Positions 11,698-23,100 of a stretch of DNA of 60,000 nt are shown in pieces; the first letter of the stretch is position 1; each line of letters starts with the position of its first letter. The notes beneath the pieces were generated by a model. The model was not told where the DNA came from, searched no databases, and worked only from the letters and a program-made list of their open reading frames with translations. This DNA is from Bugula neritina (taxonomy: Eukaryota; Bryozoa; Gymnolaemata; Cheilostomatida; Bugulidae): the NCBI GenBank assembly GCA_964035545.1, contig OZ037768.1:22472819-22532818 (forward strand). Direction: 5' to 3'. Made by a program: the position numbers and the translations under genes.

Positions 11698-12990
11698 CTT
11701 TATTACTCACAACCCTCAGTTTACACAATCAAGATTTATTCTCCCTTTGTACTCTGTCATTCCTATAACTTCATTACATTCTTTCCCCTGGAATTCCATA
11801 CTCCCCAAGGTGGTTTTATTGGTGCTAAATAACTATTTCCTGATGATTATTCTCTTTCTTCCGAATATATATTGTATTATTATTTTATTTCAGTGTATTT
11901 TATACCATTTATAATGATAAATATTTTTGTATATGCAATATTATAAATTCCTACAATGCTTTTTTTCTTTTTAGAACTAGCACACATTATTTAGGCGCTT
12001 TTATGTCTCAAATTGGGTGCTGTAAATTCACAAATCAACTTTTTGTTAGATGCAATAAGCCATGCAATAATTAATTTATGTTATTTTATAGTAACACACA
12101 ATATTATAATATATTGATTTTTGTTGAAGAACAATAATAAATATTGAAACCACTCCTAATTATTTTAGACAAATCAATGGTCAAAATAAAAGAAAATATT
12201 TTCAATGATCCCATTATGTTTAATTAGAACTCTTGTACTTTCAATAGGCCTATATTATCTGAATACCATCACTTCTCTGTTACTGGCTCTAACCTACACA
12301 CATGCAGTTGGGTGAAAATCAAGGTTTTGGAATGCTAGATATTTTTCAACAATTTAAATTTGCAAGCATTGGTTTCACAAAGTCATTTTAGCATCTTGAC
12401 CTAAAAAATGTAATCTTTAACATATAAAATTTTGATGGCAATATGCCAAAGAGTTATATAATATGATTATTGTGTTATAAGCATCAGGTGGACATAACTA
12501 ACAATGGAGCCATCTAAACTCTCACAGATATTTCAAGGTATCTAGAATTTAGGGATCTGAAACTTCAATGCTCAGAGAATAATCTAAAATCTAGCCAGCC
12601 GAACACGTTAGTGTTAGTAAAAAGAGCACATTGAGGCGCAGTAATTTTTCAATTTTTCTAATTATTGCTATTTTGGGCTCGGGTTTTTGCACAGACATAT
12701 TAACTTTTGTTGCTACCTTTTTTCTTCTAAAGCACAGGCTCTTTATAATTCAGAAAATGATCTAGCTATATAGTCGAGTATCAATAATTAGTGTCAGGGT
12801 TGGTGGTTCAGAGGTTTGTTTGATGCTCTAATATAGCACACACTGTGCCCTGCTGGTGAATGCAACTCAACAGGACCATGGATGATGCCAAAATCATCTT
12901 CAACTATGTTGAACAATAGAATAACCAGTCGTTTTGTCAGGATAGAGTAAGGTAAAACTTTTGACCATTGGTTATTCACACTATAAACAA
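11698..12990. other. 3' flank and intergenic
   Basis: Probable 3' UTR of the seven-pass gene, then AT-rich sequence. Open frames in 12794-13054 have no family signal. A plus-strand segment near 12885-12955 could encode a short basic N-terminus for the next gene, but its splice phase does not join cleanly. Confidence 0.4.
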
Positions 12991-12999
12991 GGCTGTTGA

Positions 13000-13496
13000 T
13001 AGATTTCATTATTTGCAACATCTCATGTTGTAGTAACCAATAAAGATGGAACAAAAAACATTACAAAGTTAGTTGTCTTTGGAACAATTGGTTTAGCCGC
13101 AACTGCAGGTGCTTCATATGCTATCTATGTTTCACTTGGTATGCCGTTTCACCAGAACCGATGCAAATTTGTTTGGTAAGCGCTAAGACGGTCAGTGTAT
13201 CGTATATGCTGTGCGCAGAAAAACTGGATTTTACTTGTAAATTGCTGAAATATTTGTCTAACTTCCTTTTCTTTGATCTTTAATGTAACAATTCTTTAGT
13301 AACAATTCTAACGATATTTTGTTTATTTAGGAGAAAAGCTATGAGGACTTTCAGAACTTTCAGCCAGACATTTGTGCAGCCGATTCTCCAGTCAAGGGCC
13401 AAGGATTTTCAAAGAGTTGCCGATTTTATCGAGGAAAAATTTAGTATCCAAGACGGCTTCCTGATGAGTCACCCAATCATTATCAACATACATTAA
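13000..13496 (+). CDS. Small single-pass membrane protein (5' end unresolved)
   Basis: Two joined coding segments: about 13000-13175 and 13331-13496 (TAA). The junction is phase-matched (TG|GTAAGC, then TTTATTTAG|G). The protein has a hydrophobic stretch, KLVVFGTIGLAATAGASYA, then a basic amphipathic tail (RKAMRTFRTFSQTF) and an acidic end. I do not recognise the family. The size and basic tail would suit a small organelle-membrane subunit, but that is only inference. The frame is closed just upstream of 13000, so the start codon must be in an upstream exon. It lies tail to tail with SMC1. Confidence 0.45.
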
Positions 13497-14128
13497 CATT
13501 ACTCATACATAGTATTTACCTGTATTAGGGATTTATTATATGCTGGCATATTAGCAGTTAATTATTACAATAAATATATTCTCTTAATTTCAGACTGGTA
13601 ATTTTTGTACTTTTCCACATCAACAGAAATCTCAAAATTTACTGACCAATATGTTTTGCACTCTATAAAATAATATAATATTCTAAAATACAGGACAACA
13701 AAAGTGTCCAGAAGGTTGTCAGTTAATAATGCATCACCTTTCCGTATGTATCAGCATAGAATCTACTCTTTTGATGCACATACATTTAGTATGCTTCTTG
13801 TGGCACTAAACATTATTTTTAAGCTGCAGAAGAGCTTTAAACAAGCTTTTGTCTGCAGTCTCTATTGTATCTCTCAAACGGAAGTGATCTAAAACACTAG
13901 ACTTTCGCTAAACAAATATTTTTGAAGTAAAATTTTTTCCACGGAGTTGAGTTTCAAATAGAAGAATAGCGACAAATAGTTCAAGAAGTTCTATTACGAG
14001 CAGTTACACATTTTATTAACAATGTATATGAAACTAAGAAATGTAAACATGAAACAAAATAAAAATGATGCAAAAAAATTGATGCAGAAGAATGAAACGC
14101 TACTAAAGTATGAAACAGTCCAACATGG
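13497..14128. other. Shared 3' flank of small gene and SMC1
   Basis: There is no gene. On the minus strand, AATAAA occurs at 14012-14017, about 115 nt past the SMC1 stop codon, and is the likely SMC1 polyadenylation signal. Confidence 0.5.
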
Positions 14129-17100
14129 CTACCGGTGTCGTGTGGGTGTCTTGACCGGGCTCTTCCTGTTGTTCTCCAATGTGTTATCTGGGTACGGAGT
14201 TAGATCCAGAGTGACCACCCGACTCTCCACACAGTCTCCTTCCTGAACGTGGAGATAGTGAATAATTAGGTCATGGGAGTGTGAGTAATTAGGTCGTAGA
14301 AATGTGAAAAATTAAGTCAAATGTAGTGTAAAGAGTGAAATATATAACAAATGCTATAAGGCAACTGGACATGGTGAATGGCATGCTATATTGATAAATT
14401 GTTATTCTAGAACCAATGTAGAACCTGTATATTTATTTATATTATTTTATTAGTGTATCTCATCATCTAACATACGTGATTAACCATAAATGGTTAGGAT
14501 ACTAACTCTAGGATATATAGTTAGGATACTAACCCTAGGATATATATGGTAATGATACTAACCCTAGGATATATATGGTTAGGATACTAACCCTGGGGTA
14601 TATAGTAAGGATACTAACCCTGGAATATATAGTAAGAATACTAACCCTGGGGTATATAGTAAGGATATATATGGTAAGGATACTAACCCTAGGATATATA
14701 TATAGTAAGGATACTAACCCTAGGATATATATAGTAAGGATACTAACCCTAGGATATATGGTAAGGATACTAACCCTGGGGTAGACGCCGATCAAAGCAT
14801 CAACATGAGAGTAGAATTCTTCTTTCAGAGAAATTACTATCAGCTGGAAGTTATTTTCCGCCTCTTCTTTCATAAATGCAGCAACCTACAGGTAAGTATA
14901 GAGTAACCTACAGGTAAGTACAGAGTAAGTATGTAGAGCAACCTACAAGTAATTAGAGTAACATACAAGTAAGTACGGAGTAAGTACAGAGTAAGTACAT
15001 AGTAACCTACAGGTAAGTACAGAGTAACCGACAGGTAAGTACAGAGTAAGTATGTAGAGTAGTTAGAGTAACCTACAGGTAAGTACAGAGTAAGTATAGT
15101 AACCTACAGGTAAGTACAGAGTAACCTACAGAGTAAGTACAGAGTAAGTACAGAGTAAGTACAGAGTAACCTACAGGTAAGTACATAGTAACCTACAGGT
15201 AAGTACAGAGTAAGTACATAGTAAGTACAGAGTAAGTACAGAGTAAGTACAGCATACCTTGCCGATGTTAGTGTTGTCCAGGGCAGCATCAACTTCATCC
15301 AGGACAAAGAAGGGAGCAGGTTGGAAGCTACAAGACAGTATATACAGTATACAGTATACAGTTATACACTATACAGTTATACACTGTATACAGTATATAC
15401 AGTGTACAGGTATACACTATACAGTATACACTATACAGTATATACACTATACAGTATACAGATATACAGTGTACAGTTATACAGTATACAGATATACACT
15501 ATACAGTATATACACTATACAGTATACTGTATATACACTATACAGATATACAGTATACTGTATATACACTATACAGATATACAGTATACAGATATACACT
15601 ATACAGATATACAGTATACAGATATACACTATACATATATACACTATACAGATACACACTATACAGTATACTGTATATATACTATACAGATATACAGTAT
15701 ACAGATATACACTATACAGTATACTGTATATACACTATACAGATATACAGTATACAGATATACACTATACAGTATACACTATACAGATACACACTATACA
15801 GTATACTGTATATACACTATACAGATATACAGTATACAGATATACACTATACAGATATACACTATACAGATATACTCTATACAGTATATACTCTATAGTC
15901 CATACAGTATATACACACCTGTGCATGGCGAAGAGAAGTGCCAAAGCGGCCACAGTTTTCTCGCCACCAGAGAGGTTGTCCATTGGTCTGAACCTCTTCC
16001 CTGGCGCCACGCAGTTATAGTTGATACCCTCCAGGTACGGCTCCTCTACGTTCTCAGGGCCGAGGAAGGCCTGGGCACTGTTGTTTCTGGTGAGACTCTA
16101 GACAGAAGAGACAGAGAATAGAGTGTCCAGAGAGTAGTATAATACATAGTAGTGGAGACAAAGGTAGGGCAACCCTTGAATATACATAATCTATTGAATT
16201 AATACAGAGAGGGAACAGCTGTGGTCTAGCGATTAGAGCATTGGCTTAGTAAACACCAAGTCATGGGTTTGAACCCCAGTAAAGGCCATTGGTGATGTTA
16301 GGAAGAGCATCCAGTCATAATTGCTCCTGTGTCACATCCAAATAAGTCATCAGCCCGCTTTAAAACCATTTTCATCAGAGGTTCTCACAGGGATAGTGAC
16401 TATAAACTTCCGTGAGTTTTTATTTAATTAATATACAGATTATATAAGCCAACCTTTCACCCAAGTGAGTTTATAACACGCAGATATATAGACAAACAAT
16501 ACGAAACTTATGAATCAAGAGAAAACACGCTACATGCTCTTACTTTGTAAATGTCGTCGATTCGATCTGCCACTTTCTCGAAGCACTTGTTGAACTTGTC
16601 AAACCTCTCTCGTCTGATCTTCTCAAATATCTGTTTAGTCTTTCTGGCGGATCTCTTGGCTCTCTCAAACTCATCTGCTGTTTCTACGAACTTTTCCTGT
16701 ACTGTTTCCAGTCTACAATACAGTATGTGTACATTATTACACACTCTACTACAGTACGTGTACATTATTACAAACTCTACTACAGTACGTGTACATTATT
16801 ACACACTCTACTACAGTATGTGTACATTGTTACACACTCTACTACAGTATGTGTACATTGTTACACAGGCTAATACAGTACGTGTACATTTACTCCACAC
16901 AGTATGCGCACACTGCCAACACAACTCTGTGAGAGACTCACTTTTCCAGAGCTCTGAGATTGGGTGCAGCTATACGCTGTATGGTAGACTCCAACTCTGA
17001 TATAGCTCTGATCAGTTGCTCCTCCATACGTTGTACTTCTTCACTTCCGTCCAACTAATAACATGACGCAAATGTTATACATTACTTTACGTTACTCTAC

Positions 17101-20100
17101 ATATAATACATTAAAATACGTTACTATACTGCACTACTTATATAATATAATATTATGAATCATAATAATCGCATACATTTTAATAACGGTGTAGTGTGTA
17201 CATACTAATACTTTTATATTTGTGTAAAATATTCCATAGTTTATTACTACTGTAAACTGCAATGACAACTAATTCCATACCTCAGCTAGATCTGAGTCGA
17301 GCCCAGTATAGTTTATTTGTATCTTGGCTTCCTTAGCATAGAGCAGTTTGGCCTCCTGACTAGAGCGATTGTCCACAGCCGGAGAGTCGGTGTCCTGTGA
17401 TGAGAGCTCCATGTCAAGGTCGTTGAGGGTTCCGCCTTTGGTAGGCACACGAATATCATCCATCTACATATGTTATGTAATACCAGTGACTATATTATAC
17501 ACTAGTGACTAGTGTACAGTTACTATATGACTAGTGTATAGTTACTATATGACTAGTGTATAGTTACTATATGACTAGCGTATAGTTACTATATGACTAG
17601 CGTATAGTTACTATATGACTAGTGTATAGTTACTATATGACTAGTGTATAGTTACTATACGACTAGTGTATAGTTACTATATGACTAGTGTATAGTTACT
17701 ATATGACTAGTGTATAGTTACTATATGACTAGTGTATAGTTACTATACGACTAGTGTATAGTTACTATATGACTAGTGTATAGCTACTGTATGACTAGTG
17801 TATAGTTACTATATGACTAGTGTATAGTTACTATACGACTAGTGTATAGTTACTATATGACTAGTGTATAGTTACTATATGACTAGTGTATAGTACGTAC
17901 CTTGCACTGCTGGAGTAAACTATGTCTGTCGCTACGCTTCTGTTCCAGCCGATTCTCCGTGCCGGTTATCGTCTTCTGGATCACATTGATCTCTTTAAAC
18001 TGTGCGCTCAACCTCTTCTTTACTTCACTGATCTCTAGCTCCACGTGCTCAAACTGAGCCTTTAGAGTCGTCTTTCTTGTGTTTAGCTCTTCTTTGGAAT
18101 TCAAATCCTCTTCTATACTCTACAAGATTAACAGATATTTTATTGTAATCCGCCAGGAGACCTCAGGATTGATTTGAAATACAATTTCTGGCACATAGAC
18201 ATGTTCCCATGAGCACTAACTCTAAATTACACCATGCATCTAATTAAATAGTGACAAAATGATTTGACTATTTGTGTAGGGAATGTATTTATAGTAACTC
18301 ACTGCTAAAAAGAATTGTGCTAAATTGATTATTTTAAAATGCATAACAAATGACACAATTACATACAAAACAATCAAAGTATACTAAAATTATATTAAGA
18401 ATCACTCTGCTATATTTAACATCACTGTGCCATATTTAGTATCAACAAGTTATATTTAGCACCACTCTGCTACATTTAGAATCACTGTGCTATATTTAGA
18501 ATCACTGTGCTATATTTAGCATTACTGTGCTATATTTAGAAACACTGTGCTATATTTAGCATTACTATGCTATATTTAGAAACACAACAGATCTAACAAC
18601 ATAATACACCCGTCACCTCCATCTGTCTGGTTTCCTCCACTTTCAGTTTCATCAGTTCTTCCTCATCGTCAGCGACAGCCTGCGTCCACTTGTTCACCTT
18701 TGTCTTTGTGTCCTTTGACCTTTCGAACTCCAGCTGCTCCACCAGGCGATTCTTCTGGTTGTCCATCTCCAGCTTCTTCTTCTCTCTGGCCTGTTGTTCC
18801 TGGAGCTCCCTTTCTTCATATACTCTGTATTGTATACATTAGATAGTATATACTCTGTATTGTATATTAGATAGTATATACTCTGTATTGTATATTAGAT
18901 AGTATATACTCTGTATTGTATGCATTAGATAGTATATACTCTGTATTGTATGCATTAGATAGTATATACTCTGTATTGTATATTAGATAGTATATACTCT
19001 GTATTGTATATTAGATAGTATATAGTCTGTATAGTATATTAGATAGTATATACTCTGTATTATACATTAGATAGTATATACTCTGTATTGTATATTAGAT
19101 AGTATATACTCTGTATTGTATATTAGATAGTATATACTCTGTACTGTATATTAGATAGTATATACTCTGTATTGTATATTAGATAGTATATACTCTGTAT
19201 TGTATATTAGATAGTATATACTCTGTACTGTATATTAGATAGTATATACTCTGTATTGTATATTAGATAGTATATACTCTGTATTGTATATTAGATAGTA
19301 TATACTCTGTATTGTATGCATTAGATAGTATATACTCTGTATTGTATGCATTAGATAGTATATACTCTGTATTGTATATTAGATAGTATATACTCTGTAT
19401 TGTATATTAGATAGTATATACTCTGTATTGTATATTAGATAGTATATACTCTGTATTGTATATTAGATAGTATATACTCTGTATTGTATATTAGGTAGTA
19501 TATACTCTGCATTGTATATTAGATAGTATATACTCTGTATTGTATATTAGGTAGTATATACTCTGCATTGTATATTAGGTAGTATATACTCTGTATTATA
19601 TATTAGATAGTATATACTCTGTATTATACATTAGATAGTATATACTCTGTATTGTATATTAGATAGTATATACTCTGTATTGTATATTAGATAGTATATA
19701 CTCTGTATTGTATGCATTAGATAGTATATACTCTGTATTGTATATTAGATAGTATATACTCTGTATTGTATATTAGATAGTATATACTCTGTATTGTATA
19801 TTAGATAGTATATACTCTGTATTGTATATAGACACTACTACTATATACTACCTGTTATTACATAATATATACATACTGTATAATCTACCTGATATTGTCA
19901 ACTCCTATTTGGGTACAGAAGTCTGCAAAGATTCTGTCCTCCACTGTATTCATCTTCTCGCGAACTTCTAAGATCTTATCCTGTCGCTGCTCCATTTTCA
20001 TTTCCATTTCTCTCATCGCAGGCTGAAAAGGAAGTACACTTGTAAATTGGCAGCAGTATCACCTACAGCAACGAGTTCTCCATAACGTAATGACTGAAGC

Positions 20101-23100
20101 AGATGGAATAAGTAACCAGATATACGACTCACAGCAAACTTGTCCAGCTGCTTCTTATAGTTGCTGATATCTTGATCGTTCTTGGTTATCACTTTGTTCC
20201 TCTACAAGATCATAGCCCAGGAATAAGATGCTGCAGGTTACACACAATATACTAGCGTAAGCATCCAACAGCATTTCCTAGTTCTAAAGTGGCACAGTTA
20301 TCGCCATGCTATATATAAACATCTTGCATATGAAATAATGCCAGCTGGTGTGTGAATGTAGCCCGGAATCCTCACCGTGTTATCCCTGTCCTGTATGGAG
20401 TACTTGAGCCGCGTCTCGTTCCCCTTGATCTGAGACCGGATTGTGTTGAGCTCAGACTCCTTTCTCTTTGCCTTCTGCACTTCCTTCAACTCCTCCGTCA
20501 GCTGATTTCTCTTCTGCTTCAGTTTGTTCACCTGCTTTTCATCCCACCTTCTAGCCTTAGCTTTCAAGTCACTGTTGGGGGACGCAACAACAAGCTTCCA
20601 TGGTTTGGTTGAGAATAAATATAACTAAAGTACTAGGATTTGTCTTCTCTGCTAGTCACAGTAAAATAGTTAAAATTGCTAGTCTTCTTCCCTAAATAAC
20701 TGCTACACAAGTGAAATTTTGCAATCACTATATATAAAATAAACTAGTTATAACCACTAGTCATGAGCTATGCAGACTATACACACTACAGTCAACACCC
20801 ACCTGGCACCACCAGAGATAATTCCAGACTTCTGGAAGAGAGTTCCATCGAGGGCCACGGCTTTGTGTCTCTGATCCATGTTGTAAGCAACCTACAAAAA
20901 CAATGAGTGATACAGCTGAGAGAAATGGTGGAAATGTGGAGCCACCACATGTCACTACCTGCGAGCACCTGCCTTTACCTGTGAGCACCTGCTCCTACCT
21001 ACCAGCACCTGCACCCACCTGTCTAGCGTCGTCAACAGTCTCGCAGACCAACGCGTTTCCACACGCATACAGCAGAGCTTTCTTGATAACCGGAGGGTCG
21101 TATCTGATGACATCAAACACCAGCTTCACATTGGCCGGCTGCCGTATCTCCCTGTACACAAACAATACTGAGATGATGAGGGTGTAGAGGGGTATTAGTA
21201 AGAGCAGAGAGAATGTGAGGCTAGGGGTTATATCACCCCCTACTCATTAGAAGTATCACTTAATGTTGAGATTTATTTTGGATTCAATATGTTTATAAAA
21301 AAGTTTCCACATATAATAAATGACCAGACTGAGAGTTTAGTGTAGATAACCATTTATTTCGATGATAATTTGAAATAGTAAAATTTCTTCATAACGCCTG
21401 AATGAGAAGAAAACTATAACAGTTTTAATAAATTTCAGGAAGGTGCAAGTTTCAACAGTTGGACCAATCTAAGGCGACGTCACAAATACCTTAGCTGCTC
21501 CGTGATTGGCTTAGTCTTGAGGTTGTCCAGAGGTAAGAAGGTCTCTGGTTCTATCCTCTGCTCCTTCATGTACTGGATACAGTCCTGGGCCGTCCTCACA
21601 CTGTCACAGACTATGGCGTCCATGTCCTTGCCCATCACCTTGGTCACAGCCAGGTGGTAGCGCTTGTGGGTGGGTACGCACATGTCCAGCAGCCTGCCAT
21701 GCTGCAAGAACCATCAAAGATAGAGGAGCCAATGATAGGTTTTTATGACACCTTGTAAATACTTGGAATGAGCTTCTATTTTAAGTAATCCAACAGAGTT
21801 CCGACTATTTTCCACTTTTGTTCATGTCAACTTATTATAGCCAGTATTTACACTGAATTTCACAACATGTTTTCATGTCTTTGATATGTAATAAATCAAT
21901 CAATAAAGATGAAACAGTCCTGGCTTACGCTGTGTGTAATACAATGAGATCTAGCCTACACTGTGTGTAATACAATGAGATCTAGTGTAGTGTAATGCAA
22001 TGAGATCTAGTGTAGTGTAATACAATGAGATCTAGTGTAGTGTAATGCAATGAGATCTAGTGTAGTGTAATGCAATGAGATCTAGTGTAGTGTAATGCAA
22101 TGAGAAAGAAATTTTAAACATTTTCCAGAAGAAAGGAAACGCCGATACGAAAACATACCACTCCGGGATACAGTCTCTTCAGATTGTCAATCAGCTCGGC
22201 TTTTCGCTGAGCTCTCGACGACTCATTCTTATCAACACGGGCCTCCCCCAGCTGTCCCACAACATCTTCCAGCTCCCTGTTGATGGAATTTAGTCTATCC
22301 TGAGCCCCTTCTACCTCCACTGACAAAGTTGCTTCGGTTGATCTTTGCTCAGCAATTGTCTTCTCGCTGGTCCTGCATATGGAATATCATACAATGATTA
22401 GCCTGCGTACTTTATTAACATACATAATAAAATAATAAAGTTGATAAACAACAAGTTTTTTATAAAAATTTAAGTAGTTTCTGCCACAAATTGGTTGTGT
22501 AGAGGTCATTGCATCAAATGGTGAGGCACACAGAGTACATCTCAGCTCAGAATAGTAACGCTTCAAGGGGAGATAAATCAAAGGAGCTCAAACAGACTTC
22601 AGTAGTCTGCGATCTCCTCATAATTGGCTATATTATCATCACAGCTGACAGATGTGTGACACCACATGTCACAGTATGTCACCACATGTCACAGTATGAC
22701 ACCACATGTCACAGTATGTCACCATATGCCACAGTATGCCACAGCATGCCACAGTATGTCACCACTTGCCACAGTATGTCACCACATGTCACAGTATGTC
22801 ACCACATGTCACAGTATGACACCACATGTCACAGTATGTCACCACATGTCACAGTATGTCACCACATGTCACAGTATGACACCATATGCCACAGTATGAC
22901 ACCACATGTCACAGTATGTCACCACATGCCACAGTATGCTGCAGTTATCTACACAGCTAGACGCGTTGCAAAGCAATGCATATCTCTTACGCTATGTACT
23001 CCGTCAGCTTTTCTAGACGGCGGCCATTATCTTCTTTCTCGTTTTCTTTCTGTCTAATCTTAGCCATCAATTCATTGCGCATTCGGTCTTCATTGTCCAG

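Noticed and set aside
12794-13054. Minus-strand frame of 86 codons
   Set aside because: No family signal or splice context; overlaps the plus-strand exon of the small membrane protein.
14535-14873. Open frame that continues SMC1 exon 26 into [10 protein letters not shown] repeats
   Set aside because: The GTTAGT donor after YPR and the EGDC exon at 14242 match the SMC1 C-terminus, so the continuation is intronic.
15259-16121. Two long overlapping plus-strand open frames of over 250 codons
   Set aside because: They run through the TATACAGTATAC repeat and antisense SMC1 exons; composition (Tyr/Ile/Gln/Thr) is a repeat artefact.
22655-22940. CRISPR-like array because of regular 20-bp spacing
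   Set aside because: Units are contiguous with no unique spacers, in an animal intron; a simple minisatellite.
22509-23057. Open frame of 182 codons rich in Cys, His and Met
   Set aside because: Produced by the 20-bp repeat in SMC1 intron 11.
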